Source of the DNA: Nonomuraea aridisoli
GTDB taxonomy: Bacteria > Actinomycetota > Actinomycetes > Streptosporangiales > Streptosporangiaceae
Assembly (NCBI RefSeq): GCF_003236395.1
Contig: NZ_POUD01000017.1
Coordinates: forward strand, 1-63,520
Direction of reading: 5' to 3'
DNA length: 63,520 nt
This document shows positions 17,243 to 27,686 of this stretch, in pieces. The position numbers and the translations under genes are program-made. Within the stretch, counting starts at the first letter, position 1; each line of letters starts with the position of its first letter. The notes beneath the pieces were generated by a model. That model saw only the letters and a program-made list of their open reading frames with translations. It was not told the DNA's origin and ran no database searches.

Positions 17243-17947
17243 TCACCCGGCCGGCAGATGCTCGTCCAGGAACGCCGTCGCCACCGCCCACGCACGCTCG
17301 GCCGGCGCCGGCTGGTGGAACATCGGCGCCTCGCTGTTGTGGAAGGCGTGCCCGGCCTCCTCCTCGACGTGCACGACGACATTGGGCCGGCCCGCGGCGG
17401 CCCGCTCCACGGCGGCCACCCACTCGCGCGGGATGTACGGATCGCTGCCCCCGAAGACCAGCAGCAGCGGCGCGCTGATGCGCTCCATCAGCCCGGTCGC
17501 CTCGGGCACGGCCGAGCCGTAGAACGACAGCACCGCGCCCAGCTCGATCTGGGTGGCCAGCATGTACGCCACCGAGCCGCCCAGGCAGAAGCCGACCGCG
17601 CCGACGCGGCCGTCCACCTCCGGCAGCGCCCGCAGATGGGAGGCGGTGAGCGCGCAGTCGGACACCCCGTGGGCGAGATCGAAGCCCTTGGACAGCTCGA
17701 TGGCCGCCTGTGTGCCCTCCGGCGTGTGCTCGCCCACCCAACCGGGCGTCAGCCGCCAGAACAGGTCGGGCGCGGCCACCACGTAACCCCGCCCGGCCAG
17801 CTCGGTGGCCACCTTCTCGATGTACGGCCCCACGCCGTAGATCTCCTGGACCAGGACCAGGGCGGGGCCGGACGGCGCGTCGGGCAGCCACAGGCGTACG
17901 CCGAAGGAGCCGTCGTGGGAGCTGATGTGATCGGTACGGGTCCGCAT
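17243..17947 (-). CDS. Dienelactone hydrolase family protein
   Basis: A 234-residue alpha/beta hydrolase of the dienelactone hydrolase type, which opens lactones such as those formed in aromatic ring catabolism. The Cys-Asp-His triad is visible: C121 in GFCLGG, D169 in GGSDPYIP, H200 in EEAGHAFHN. The conserved substrate-side glutamate is E35 in QEIYGVGPYI. The start is uncertain between ATG at 17947 (MRTRTDH) and ATG at 17959. It is divergent from the kynurenine meta-cleavage operon with about 100 bases between, so a shared catabolic role is plausible but unproven. Confidence 0.88.
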   Translation of the reverse strand: MRTRTDHISSHDGSFGVRLWLPDAPSGPALVLVQEIYGVGPYIEKVATELAGRGYVVAAPDLFWRLTPGWVGEHTPEGTQAAIELSKGFDLAHGVSDCALTASHLRALPEVDGRVGAVGFCLGGSVAYMLATQIELGAVLSFYGSAVPEATGLMERISAPLLLVFGGSDPYIPREWVAAVERAAAGRPNVVVHVEEEAGHAFHNSEAPMFHQPAPAERAWAVATAFLDEHLPAG

Positions 17948-18046
17948 GTCCACCAGCATCGCGCATGGCGCGCTCAGCGATCCGGCGAGACGATGCGCAT
18001 GAGGGTTCCGTGTCCCCGGAAGGGAGGCAGACATGAGGAGAGCGCT

Positions 18047-19456
18047 GTGCTGACCCACTTCATCGGCGGCGGGCCGCTCGCCGCCGGAAAGTCCTTCCCC
18101 GTCCACGACCCGGTGACCGGAGCGGTGGTCAGGCACGTCCACGAGGCCGACCCGGAGGTCGTCGACCGGGCGGTGCGGGCGGCCAGGGAGGCGGCGCGCG
18201 ACTGGGCGGCGCTGCCGGTCGGCGAGCGCGCCGGCTGGATGCGCCGCCTGGCCGAGGGCATCGAGCGGCGCTTCGACGACCTGGTTGCCGCCGAGATCGC
18301 CGACACCGGCAAACCCCTGGGGCAGACCCGCACCCTCGACATCCCCCGCGGCATCGCCAACTTCCGCGCCTTCGCCGACCTCGCCGCCCAGCGGCCCGAC
18401 GACGCCTTCCACCTGCCGGGCGTGCTCAGTTACACCGTGCGCAGGCCGCTCGGGGTGGTCGCGGTGATCGTCCCGTGGAACCTGCCGTTCCTGCTGATGA
18501 CCTGGAAACTCGCGCCCGCCCTCGTCTCGGGCGACACCGTGGTGGTCAAGCCGTCGGAGCACACGCCCGGCTCGGCGGCCGTGTTCGCCGAGATCTGCGC
18601 CGAGGCCGGCCTCCCGCCCGGCGTGGTGAACATCATCTTCGGGCACGGCTCGGCCGGCCGGCTCCTCGTCGAGCACCCGGGGGTGGACGCCGTCACGTTC
18701 ACCGGCTCGACCGCCACCGGGTCGGCGATCATGCGGACGGTCGCCGACCGGGTCAAGCCGATCTCGTTCGAGCTGGGCGGCAAGAACGCGGCCCTGGTCT
18801 TCGAGGACTGCGACCTCGACCGGGCGGTCGAGGGCACGGCGCGGTCGGTCTTCACCAACGGCGGCCAGGTCTGCCTGTGCACCGAGCGCGTCTATGTCCA
18901 ACGCTCGATCTTCGAGGAGTTCTGCGGCAGGCTGGCCCAGAGCGCCCGGGAGGTCGAGCCGCAGCCGATGATCTCGGCGGAACACCGCGACAAGGTGCTG
19001 TCCTTCTACGCCCTGGCCCGCTCGGAGGGAGCCAAGGTGCTGACGGGAGGCGGCGTCCCGGTGTTCCACGATCACCGCGATTCCGGATATTTCGTGGAAC
19101 CGACAGTAGTGTCAGGGTTGTCGGAATGGTCGAGGTTCAATCGTGAGGAGATCTTCGGTCCCGTGTGTCACGTCGCGCCTTTCGACAGCGAGGCCGAGGC
19201 GATCGACCTCGCCAACGGCAGCGACTACGGCCTGGCCGCCACGCTCTGGACCACGAACCTCGACCGGGCGCACCGCGTGGCGCAGCGGCTGGAGGCCGGG
19301 CTCGTCTGGGTCAACACCTGGTATCTGCGCGACCTGCGCACGCCGTTCGGCGGCGTCAAGCTGTCGGGCATCGGCCGGGAGGGCGGCACCCGGTCGCTCG
19401 ACTTCTACTCAGAACCCACCACGATCACCATCAAACTGGAGCAATCGGATGCATGA
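18047..19456 (+). CDS. 2-aminomuconate/2-hydroxymuconate semialdehyde dehydrogenase
   Basis: A 469-residue NAD-dependent aldehyde dehydrogenase. The general base lies in FELGGKNAA and the nucleophile in NGGQVCLCTERVYV. The signature resembles the 2-hydroxymuconic and 2-aminomuconic semialdehyde dehydrogenase subfamily (DmpC/NbaE type). In context it should oxidise 2-aminomuconate 6-semialdehyde to 2-aminomuconate after the ACMSD step encoded downstream. The GTG has GAGGAG six bases upstream. Its 3' end overlaps the next start by eight bases, and it is the first gene of a six-gene operon. Confidence 0.9.
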   Translation: MLTHFIGGGPLAAGKSFPVHDPVTGAVVRHVHEADPEVVDRAVRAAREAARDWAALPVGERAGWMRRLAEGIERRFDDLVAAEIADTGKPLGQTRTLDIPRGIANFRAFADLAAQRPDDAFHLPGVLSYTVRRPLGVVAVIVPWNLPFLLMTWKLAPALVSGDTVVVKPSEHTPGSAAVFAEICAEAGLPPGVVNIIFGHGSAGRLLVEHPGVDAVTFTGSTATGSAIMRTVADRVKPISFELGGKNAALVFEDCDLDRAVEGTARSVFTNGGQVCLCTERVYVQRSIFEEFCGRLAQSAREVEPQPMISAEHRDKVLSFYALARSEGAKVLTGGGVPVFHDHRDSGYFVEPTVVSGLSEWSRFNREEIFGPVCHVAPFDSEAEAIDLANGSDYGLAATLWTTNLDRAHRVAQRLEAGLVWVNTWYLRDLRTPFGGVKLSGIGREGGTRSLDFYSEPTTITIKLEQSDA

Positions 19457-20242
19457 CGAATGGTCCCAGGCGGTGGACGTGCACGCCCAGGCCGCCGACC
19501 GGCTGGCCGAGGCCGCGCGTTCCGGCGAACCGTGCGCGCCGATCAGGGACCTGGTCAGCACGGCGGCCGACGCGTACGCCGTCCAGGAGATCGGCACGAG
19601 GCGGGCGCTCGACGCGGGGAGACGGCCGGTCGGCAGGAAGATCGGCCTGACCAACCCGGCCGTGCAGCGGCAGCTCGGCGTCGAGCAGCCCGACTTCGGC
19701 ATCCTCTTCGCCGACATGTGCTACGGCGACGGGCTGCCCGTCCCGATCGGGCGGTTCCTGCAGCCGCGCGCCGAGGCCGAGGTGGCGCTCGTCATCGGCC
19801 GTGACCTGGAGGGCGGCCCGTTCACGGTGGTCGACGTGATCAGGGCGGTGGAGTTCGCGCTGCCCGCGATCGAGATCGCCGACTCGCGCATCACCGACTG
19901 GGACATCACCGAGGCCGACACGATCGCCGACAACGCCTCGGCGGGCGCGTTCGTGCTGGGCGGCACGCCCGTGCCGCTCATGGGGCTCGACCTGCGGGCC
20001 GCCGCGATGACGATGACGCGCGGCGGCGTGGAGGTCTCGACCGGCTCCGGCGAGGACTGTCTGGGCAACCCGCTCAACGCCGCCGCCTGGCTCGCCACCC
20101 GGCTCGGCCGCACGCGTCACCCGCTGCGGGCCGGTGACGTGGTGCTGACCGGGGCGCTCGGGCCGGTCGTGCCCGCGAGCCCCGGGGACGTGTTCGAGGC
20201 GCGCATCGAGGGGCTGGGCGCCGTACGCGCGGTGTTCGGCAA

Positions 20243-20246
<4 letters not shown>
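19449..20246 (+). CDS. 2-keto-4-pentenoate hydratase/4-oxalocrotonate decarboxylase family enzyme
   Basis: A 265-residue member of the fumarylacetoacetate hydrolase-like hydratase/decarboxylase family. Metal-site elements are seen in [14 protein letters not shown] and [16 protein letters not shown], and the C-terminal [19 protein letters not shown] is typical. In the 3-hydroxyanthranilate meta pathway this position is filled by 4-oxalocrotonate decarboxylase (NbaG), which makes 2-oxopent-4-enoate, and by a homologous hydratase (NbaH). Only one copy is present, so sequence alone cannot say which step it performs. It overlaps its neighbours on both sides (8 and 4 bases). Confidence 0.86.
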
Positions 20247-21186
<940 letters not shown>

Positions 21187-22179
21187 ATGGTCACCGACGT
21201 TCACACGCACTACGTGCCCCGGGGCTGGCCCGAGCTGGGCTGGCCCGGGGCTCCCCGGCTGAGGGTCGACTCCGAGCGTGAGGCGACGATCCTCGTCGGC
21301 GGCCGGGAGTTCCGCACGGTCCAGGACGACTGCTGGGATCCGCGCGTCCGCCTGGAGCTGATGGACCGCGACGGCGTGGACCGGCAGGTCGTCTCGCCCA
21401 CGCCTGTCTTCTTCGGCTACGACCGGCCGGCCGCCGAGGGCGTGCGCATCGCGAGGATCTTCAACGACCTGGCGCTGGAGATCTGCCGGGACGAGCGGCT
21501 GATCCCGTTCTGCCAGGTGCCGTTGCAGGATCCGGAGCTGGCCTGCGCCGAGCTCGACCGCTGCCTGGCTAACGGGCACCGGGGCGTGGAGATCGGCAAC
21601 CACGTCGGCGACCGCGACCTCGACGATCCCGGCGTGGTGGAGTTCCTGCAGGAGTGCGCCGCGCGGGACGTGCCCGTCTTCGTGCACCCGTGGGACATGC
21701 CGGCCGGGCCGCGCGTCACCCGGTGGATGGCGCAGTGGCTGGTCGGGATGCCGGCCGAGACGCACCTGTCGATCCTGGCGATGATCCTCGGCGGCGTGTT
21801 CGACCGCGTGCCTGACAGCCTGCGGATCTGCTTCGCGCACGGCGGCGGCTCGTTCGCGTTCTGGCTCGGCCGGTTCGAGAACGCCTGGCACCGGCGGCCC
21901 GGCGTGGTCGGCGTCTCCGCGTTCCCGCCGTCCCACTACCTCGGCCGGTTCTCCGTCGACTCGGCGGTCTTCGACGAGCGTGCGCTGCGGCTGCTGGTCG
22001 ACACCCTGGGGGAGGACCACGTGATGCTGGGCAGCGACTTCCCGTACCCGCTGGGGGAGTCGCCGGCGGGCGGGCTGATCCGGCGGGCGGGCTTCCTGCC
22101 GGAGCGGGCCAGGGCCAAGCTGCTCGGGGGCAACGCCGAGGTGTTCCTGGGTTGCGACAATGGGGAGAAAACGGACTAG
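21187..22179 (+). CDS. 2-amino-3-carboxymuconate-6-semialdehyde decarboxylase (ACMSD)
   Basis: A 330-residue amidohydrolase-fold decarboxylase. Zinc-site motifs are visible: HTH near the N-terminus (H6, H8), VFVHPWDM, FAHGGGSFAFWLGR and the late GSDFPYPLGE. It removes CO2 from the dioxygenase product and so diverts the pathway from quinolinate and NAD synthesis toward energy metabolism. The ATG follows the dioxygenase stop with no gap. Length and motifs match bacterial ACMSD well. Confidence 0.94.
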   Translation: MVTDVHTHYVPRGWPELGWPGAPRLRVDSEREATILVGGREFRTVQDDCWDPRVRLELMDRDGVDRQVVSPTPVFFGYDRPAAEGVRIARIFNDLALEICRDERLIPFCQVPLQDPELACAELDRCLANGHRGVEIGNHVGDRDLDDPGVVEFLQECAARDVPVFVHPWDMPAGPRVTRWMAQWLVGMPAETHLSILAMILGGVFDRVPDSLRICFAHGGGSFAFWLGRFENAWHRRPGVVGVSAFPPSHYLGRFSVDSAVFDERALRLLVDTLGEDHVMLGSDFPYPLGESPAGGLIRRAGFLPERARAKLLGGNAEVFLGCDNGEKTD

Positions 22180-22190
22180 GAGTGACCCAG

Positions 22191-23379
22191 GTGCCTGATC
22201 GCGACCATTGCCTCGCTCTCGACGCCGCCGATCCGCTGCGGGCCTTCAGGGACGAGTTCGTGCTCCCCGAAGGGGTCGTCTACCTCGTCGGCAACTCGCT
22301 GGGCGCGCTGCCGCGCCGTACCGCCGAGCGGGTGCGGCGGACGGTCGAGGACGAATGGGGCAAGGAGCTCGTCGGCGGCTGGAACACCTCCGGCTGGTAC
22401 GACCAGCCGCTGCGGGTCGGCGACCGGATCGCCCCGCTGATCGGCGTGGGCCCCGGCCAGGTCGTCGCGGGCAACACGACCTCCATCGCGATCTTCCAGG
22501 CGCTCGCGGCGGCGCTGCGGCTGCGGCCCGGCCGCCGCGTGATCGTCTCCGACGCGCACAACTTCCCGACCGACCACTACATCGTCCAGGGGCTGGCCGG
22601 GCTGCTCGGCGACCACGAGGTGCGCGACCTCGCCGAGCGCCGCTTCGACGACGCGGCCGTGGTGCTGCTGTCGGAGGTCGACTACCGTACGGGCGCCCGC
22701 CAGGACGTGCCCGCGGTCACCGCCGAGGCGCACGCGGCCGGGGCGCTCATCATCTGGGACCTGTGCCACAGCGCCGGCGTCATGGAGGTGGACGTCTCCG
22801 AGGCCGACTTCGCGGTGGGCTGCACCTACAAGTACCTGAACGCCGGGCCCGGCGCGCCCGCGTTCCTCTACGTGAACCCGCGCCACCACGCCACCGCCGA
22901 GAACGTGTTGTCCGGCTGGTTCGCCCACGCCGAGCCGTTCGCGTTCGAGGAGGACTTCCGCCCGGCCGAGGGGATCAGGCGGTTCGCGGTGAGCACGCCG
23001 CACGTGGTGTCGTTCGCGGCCCTGGAGGCGGCGCTCGACATCTGGGACCGGGTGCCGATGGCGCAGGTGCGGGCCAAGAGCATGGCCCTGACCTCGCTCT
23101 TCGTCGAGCTGGTCGGCGACGCGCTGGAGCTCGCCTCGCCCGCCGACCCGCAGGCCCGCGGCAGCCAGGTGAGCTTCCGCCACCCCGAGGGCTACCCGGT
23201 GATGCGGGCGCTGATCGACCGCGGGGTGCACGGCGACTTCCGGGCCCCCGACATCCTCAGGTTCGGCTTCGCGCCGCTCTACACCTCCTACACCGACGCC
23301 TACGACGCAGCCGCCACGCTGCTGGAGGTGCTCGGCAAGGAGCTCTGGCGCGACGAGAGGTACGCCCGCCGGCTCTCCG

Positions 23380-23387
<8 letters not shown>
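22191..23387 (+). CDS. kynU: Kynureninase
   Basis: A 398-residue PLP-dependent, fold-type I enzyme that hydrolyses kynurenine or 3-hydroxykynurenine to (hydroxy)anthranilate and alanine. The PLP lysine is K214 in GCTYKYLNAGPG. The phosphate site GNTTSIAIFQAL and the WDLCHSAG aspartate are intact. I chose the GTG at 22191, with AGGAG eight bases upstream (inside the previous stop region); a GTG three codons earlier is possible. It feeds 3-hydroxyanthranilate to the dioxygenase encoded upstream. Tryptophan dioxygenase and kynurenine monooxygenase genes are not in the window. The 3' end overlaps the next convergent gene by 8 bases. Confidence 0.95.
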
Positions 23388-23754
<367 letters not shown>

Positions 23755-23764
23755 GCACTCGACA

Positions 23765-24802
23765 CTAACCACGGAACTCGGTGAGCTTGCGGTCGATGGC
23801 CTGCCTGATCCGCTCGCGCGCCTCCATCCGGGGCACGCCCGCCATCAGCAGGCGGTCGTAGTCGGTGTCGAGGTGGCGGATCGAGGCGATGACGGCGAGC
23901 GTGATGGCGTTCTCGTCGAGCGCCTTGGCCGCCGCCGTGCGGCCCACCCGGCCGCTGCCGCGCTGGGCGGCGTGCCCGGCGATCTCCCGCGCCCGTTCCT
24001 GCGGGCACCCCGGGAACAGCCTGGCGATCTCGGCCGCCATCCGCGCCTGGAAGTCGACGTCCTGCAGCTCCCTGCGCTCGCGGTCGCGCTCGCGGCGGCG
24101 CAGCCGCACCTCCTCGTCGGCCAGGCAGCGCTCCTCGGCCGCGGCCAGCGCCGCCTCCTCCACCAGCACGCCGACGCGCTGGTAGACCTTGCGCCGCCGG
24201 TTGTAGCGCACGACCACCGCCGAAAGGCCGCTCTCCTGCTTGGCCCGGCGGCTCAGCGCCGCGTTGCCGGACGGCAGGAACACCAGGTGGTCCATGTCGG
24301 CGCAGGTCAGGCAGTGGGGCCTGTCGTCCTCCATGATCAGGTACGGGCCGGTGTCGCCGCACGACGCGCACGTCCAGGCCTCCAGCGGGGCCACCGCCAC
24401 CAGGTCGGGCGCCTTGCTCTGCGCCTCGGTGAGCCGGCGCACCCGGGCCTCGCCGAGGTCGGGGGAGAGCCAGTGCACCCGGAACGGCTCCTGCTCCGGC
24501 CCCGAGGTGAAGCGCAGCTCGCGCCGGTCGCGGGTGCCGGCCACGTACGGCGTCTCCACCGGCTTGAGGCCCTTGGCCCGCGCCCAGTCGCGCAGCAGCG
24601 CGGCCGTGGTGAGCAGGCGCTCCTCGTCGACCGCTGCCAGCTCGGCCAGCGTGCCCACCCGGCCCTGCCGCCAGGTGTCGACGTGGCGGGAGTGCAGCCA
24701 GCGCAGCCCCGTCACCACGTCGATGAACGTCACGTATTTCCGGGTGGTCAGCGCGATCTGGGCCGCCTCGGCGACCCGGCGCGCCAGGTTCGGCTTGCTC
24801 AC
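23765..24802 (-). CDS. DUF2293 domain protein with zinc ribbon
   Basis: A 345-residue soluble protein. A CASCGD...CLTC zinc ribbon lies near residues 145-170, then a charged helical region, and a C-terminal DUF2293-like module (AITLAVIASIRHLDTDYDRLLMAGVPRMEAR in two parts). DUF2293 proteins are found in fungi and actinobacteria without a known activity; the zinc ribbon suggests nucleic-acid or protein contact (inference). The GTG has GAGGAGG four bases upstream. It is divergent from the FKBP lipoprotein gene. Confidence 0.8.
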   Translation of the reverse strand: MSKPNLARRVAEAAQIALTTRKYVTFIDVVTGLRWLHSRHVDTWRQGRVGTLAELAAVDEERLLTTAALLRDWARAKGLKPVETPYVAGTRDRRELRFTSGPEQEPFRVHWLSPDLGEARVRRLTEAQSKAPDLVAVAPLEAWTCASCGDTGPYLIMEDDRPHCLTCADMDHLVFLPSGNAALSRRAKQESGLSAVVVRYNRRRKVYQRVGVLVEEAALAAAEERCLADEEVRLRRRERDRERRELQDVDFQARMAAEIARLFPGCPQERAREIAGHAAQRGSGRVGRTAAAKALDENAITLAVIASIRHLDTDYDRLLMAGVPRMEARERIRQAIDRKLTEFRG

Positions 24803-24903
24803 CGGGCCTCCTCGGCCGGGCCTGTGAGCGTGGCGCTGTGTCCGTCGGTTGTCACGGCCCTAGTTTCCCGCGCCTTTGCGCATGAGGCGGCTTTCCTTGC
24901 ACG

Positions 24904-24916
24904 ACTTGCGGCAAGT
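24904..24916. promoter_or_regulatory. Palindrome in the divergent DUF2293/FKBP region
   Basis: ACTTGC-G-GCAAGT, a perfect 6+1+6 dyad 41 bases before the FKBP-type lipoprotein start. A bound regulator could affect either gene. No matching site was noticed elsewhere in the window. Confidence 0.3.
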
Positions 24917-24956
24917 ACCCCTTCGGCCTCGCTGAACCACGGGCCTGGAGGAAATC

Positions 24957-25760
24957 GTGCGTCTGTTCTGGCCCGCCCTTCTCATCCTCGCCACCTCGTG
25001 CGGCGTGGCGGAGGGCGGCACGCAACCCGTCGTCACCGGCGAGTTCGGCAGCAAGCCGAAGGTCACCATCCCCAAGGGCAAGCCCGGCCGCACGCCGCGG
25101 ATCACCGTGCTGTCCATGGGCACCGGACGGCGTACGGTCGCGGGCGACGTGGTGCTCGCGGACGTCGACATCCGCCGCTGGACCGGCAACCAGCCGTACA
25201 TGAGCACCTACGACGGCAACCAGCCGGCCACCGTGGTGTTCGACGGCCGGCAGGTGTCCGAGACCTGGCGGCAGTCGCTCATCGGCCGGCCGGCGGGCAG
25301 CCGCGTCATGCTGGTCGGCCCGGCCGCCGAGGCCCTCGGCCCCGACGTGCCGCTGACCGGGCTCGCGCCCGCCGACACGCTCGTGCTCGTCTTCGACATC
25401 CTCGGCGGCTACCCGCCGGACGCCCGCCTCGTCGGCCGCACCCTGCCGGTCGTGCCGGCCGACCTCGCGCCGGGCGAGCCGGCGCGCACGCTCATCGACG
25501 GGTCGGGCCGCACGGTCGAGGCGGGGTCGAAGGTGGTCGTCCAGTACGTGGCCGCGTCGTGGCCCGACCGGACCGTCGTGGACTCCTCGTACCGGAGGGG
25601 AGGGCCCAGCGCGTTCACGCTCAAGGAGGGCGCCGTGCCCGCGGCCTGGCTCGGCGCCCTCACGGGGCGGCGGGTGGGCAGCCGCGTGGCCGTGCCGTCG
25701 ATGGGCGAACCGCCGCTGGTGTACGTCATCGACGTGCTCGACACCATCGGCCACGCCTAG
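24957..25760 (+). CDS. FKBP-type peptidyl-prolyl isomerase lipoprotein
   Basis: A 267-residue lipoprotein with a short signal ending in LATSC. Two tandem FKBP-like domains follow, about 45-150 and 165-265. Each has the V-x-x-D/Q-Y-V-A, F-x-x-G and W-x-x-x-L-x-G-x-x-x-G-S-R-V pattern, and the protein ends in VYVIDVLD. It should act outside the membrane as a proline isomerase or folding helper for secreted proteins. Several aromatic active-site positions are replaced, especially in the first domain, so catalysis may rest with domain two. GTG start with GGAGG five bases upstream. Confidence 0.87.
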   Translation: MRLFWPALLILATSCGVAEGGTQPVVTGEFGSKPKVTIPKGKPGRTPRITVLSMGTGRRTVAGDVVLADVDIRRWTGNQPYMSTYDGNQPATVVFDGRQVSETWRQSLIGRPAGSRVMLVGPAAEALGPDVPLTGLAPADTLVLVFDILGGYPPDARLVGRTLPVVPADLAPGEPARTLIDGSGRTVEAGSKVVVQYVAASWPDRTVVDSSYRRGGPSAFTLKEGAVPAAWLGALTGRRVGSRVAVPSMGEPPLVYVIDVLDTIGHA

Positions 25761-25765
25761 CTCGG

Positions 25766-26281
25766 TCAGTCGGACGAAGGGGCGAGGTCGGAGCGGATCA
25801 TGCTGTAGAGCACGCCGTCACGCCACTCCCCGGCCCGGAAGCCGGCGCCGCGCAGGACGCCCTCGCGGGTGAACCCGGCCTTCTCCAGCGCCCGCTGCTC
25901 GGCCAGGTTGGTGATCTCCGTGGTGGCCTCGACGCGGTTGGCCGTGGAGTGGTCGAAGAGGTAGCGGGCGAGCAGCAGTTGCGCCTCCGTGCCGTGACCC
26001 TTGCCGCGCCGCTCCGGGGTAACGATCAGCCCCATCTCCCAGTAGTGGCCGGCCCGGTTGGCGACCCGCTTGCGGAACGACACGAAGCCCACCGGGTCGT
26101 CGCCGTCCGCGATGATCAACATGCTGTGGTCGTCGCCCAGCAGCCCGTCCTCGGCCCACCGCTTGCGCATCGCGTGCGGGTTCTGGAAGCCGTACCACTC
26201 GAACCCGCCTTCGGGGTCGCTCGTGAGGCGGTGGAGGAGGGAAAGGTCGTTTTCGCTGACAGGTCGCAGGCGAATGGTCAT
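25766..26281 (-). CDS. GNAT family N-acetyltransferase
   Basis: A 171-residue RimJ/RimL-like acetyltransferase. Acetyl-CoA-binding elements are GLIVTPERRGKGHGTEAQ (R/Q-x-x-G-x-G) and the C-terminal ALEKAGFTREGVLRG. Substrate unknown; the family acetylates N-terminal alanines, antibiotics or small amines. TAGTGT lies seven bases upstream of the ATG and no ribosome site is present, so the mRNA is probably leaderless. The gene starts in the 3' end of the NERD-pseudokinase gene (4-base overlap). Confidence 0.9.
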   Translation of the reverse strand: MTIRLRPVSENDLSLLHRLTSDPEGGFEWYGFQNPHAMRKRWAEDGLLGDDHSMLIIADGDDPVGFVSFRKRVANRAGHYWEMGLIVTPERRGKGHGTEAQLLLARYLFDHSTANRVEATTEITNLAEQRALEKAGFTREGVLRGAGFRAGEWRDGVLYSMIRSDLAPSSD

Positions 26282-27624
26282 GATCCGGACACTATGCGAC
26301 GGACGAGCCGCCTGAGCCGTGACTCCTGGAGCGGGGTGTGCTGCAGGGCCGCGAGCGCCTCGGCCGCGCCTGGGCGCTTGCCGGGGGAGTGGTCGAGCAT
26401 CCGGCGCACGACCTCGGGAACGTCGGGGCCGTGGGCGTCGGCGCTCGTCGGCAGGTGGCCGGTGAGCAGCTGGTAGGCGATGACGCCGGCCGCGTAGACG
26501 TCGGAGGCGGTGCTCATCTGGTCGGCCCGCTCCTGGCACTCGGGCGCGACGTAGTGGGCGTCGAGCACGTTGCCGAGCTCGTGGACCAGGGTGAAGTTGC
26601 GCGGCCCCGGCTTGGCGTAGTCGAAACCGGTCAGCACCGCGTGGCCGTCGTCGGTGACCAGCACGGCCGCCGGGGTGAGCGCCCGGTGGATCACGCCGTT
26701 GGCGTGGGCGTGGGCGAGCCCGCTCAGCAGGTCCTGGATCACGCCGAGCCGGGCGCCCTGGCCCAGCGACAGATGGAGGGCCTGGCCGTGCACGTCGTCG
26801 AGCACCAGCACGAACCGGCTCTCGTCGTCGATCGCGAAGAAGTCGCGCGAGCGCACCACGCACGGGTGGGGCGGGATACGGGCCAGCGTCTGGTACGCGT
26901 TGGCGATGCGCTGCCGCTCGGCCGCCCGCGCCTCGTTGTCGGCCAGCGGGTCGGCCTGGTAGACCCGCAGCAGCACGGTCTCGCTGCCCGGCAGCGTGAC
27001 GTTGAACGCGCGGTATTCGGTGACCTTGGCGTCGCCGCCGAGCTGCTCCTCGACCTCCCAGTTGCCGAACCGGGGCGGCGCCTCGCTGCGGCGCACGGTC
27101 TGGTTGAGCGCGTCGAGGATCGCCGTCAGGTACGGCCGCACGTCGGGGCTGCAGCCGCGCCTGACCCGCGAGACGTCGCTCATCGTGGCGATCAGGTGGG
27201 GCAGGTCGGTGACGTTGACCGCGTCGCGCCCGGCCGGGTCGACCAGCTCGGCGTCGGGCGAGGTGAGCACGACCAGGCTGTCGACGTAGACGCGTTCGAG
27301 CTGCGTGGCCCTGGAGACGAGCAGGCCCTTGAGCGCCTTCGCCGTGCCGCGCAGCTTCGTCACGGGGGAGCCGAACGCCTCCCTGCGCGGCGGGAACCAG
27401 CGCGCGCCCGACACCTCGATGCGGCCGCGGGTGCCCTTGACGTCGACCACCACGAGCGAGTGGCCGGTGAGGACGATCAGGTCGACCTCGAACACGTCGT
27501 GGCCGCGCGGGATCTCGATGTTGTGCAGCAGCAGCCAGTCGGCGGGGGCGTGGTCGCGCAGATAGGCGATCACACGCCGCTCCGCGTCGTTGACCGGACG
27601 TCCTCCGCCGACGATCTGTGCCAT
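26278..27624 (-). CDS. NERD domain fused to a degenerate protein kinase (pseudokinase)
   Basis: A 448-residue fusion. The N-terminal NERD nuclease-related domain (about 13-125: EVDLIVLTGHSLVVVDVKG) keeps the D-x9-14-D-x-K pattern of the PD-(D/E)XK fold. A C-terminal kinase fold spans about 195-440. The kinase catalytic residues are lost: the HRD motif reads HRA (VIHRALTPAAVLV), the DFG region reads GFD, the VAVK lysine position is R and the glycine loop is eroded. It should bind but not phosphorylate. The ATG has GAGGA eight bases upstream. NERD-kinase proteins occur in some phage-defence systems, but no other defence gene adjoins here. Confidence 0.85.
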   Translation of the reverse strand: MAQIVGGGRPVNDAERRVIAYLRDHAPADWLLLHNIEIPRGHDVFEVDLIVLTGHSLVVVDVKGTRGRIEVSGARWFPPRREAFGSPVTKLRGTAKALKGLLVSRATQLERVYVDSLVVLTSPDAELVDPAGRDAVNVTDLPHLIATMSDVSRVRRGCSPDVRPYLTAILDALNQTVRRSEAPPRFGNWEVEEQLGGDAKVTEYRAFNVTLPGSETVLLRVYQADPLADNEARAAERQRIANAYQTLARIPPHPCVVRSRDFFAIDDESRFVLVLDDVHGQALHLSLGQGARLGVIQDLLSGLAHAHANGVIHRALTPAAVLVTDDGHAVLTGFDYAKPGPRNFTLVHELGNVLDAHYVAPECQERADQMSTASDVYAAGVIAYQLLTGHLPTSADAHGPDVPEVVRRMLDHSPGKRPGAAEALAALQHTPLQESRLRRLVRRIVSGS

Positions 27625-27650
27625 GCCGTCTATCCTCGCACGGGATCCTA

Positions 27651-27686
27651 TTGACAGCATGTTGTCGTAATGACAAGATACTGTCA
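27651..27686 (+). promoter_or_regulatory. Promoter with two tandem MarR-type operators
   Basis: TTGACA (27651-27656) and CAAGAT (27674-27679) are 17 bases apart, placing the transcript start on the A of the ATG at 27686. Two dyads cover it: TGACA-N6-TGTCG (27652-27667) and the perfect TGACA-N6-TGTCA (27671-27686). They lie on the same helical face (19-bp offset). The MarR protein encoded one gene downstream is the obvious ligand. Confidence 0.65.
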
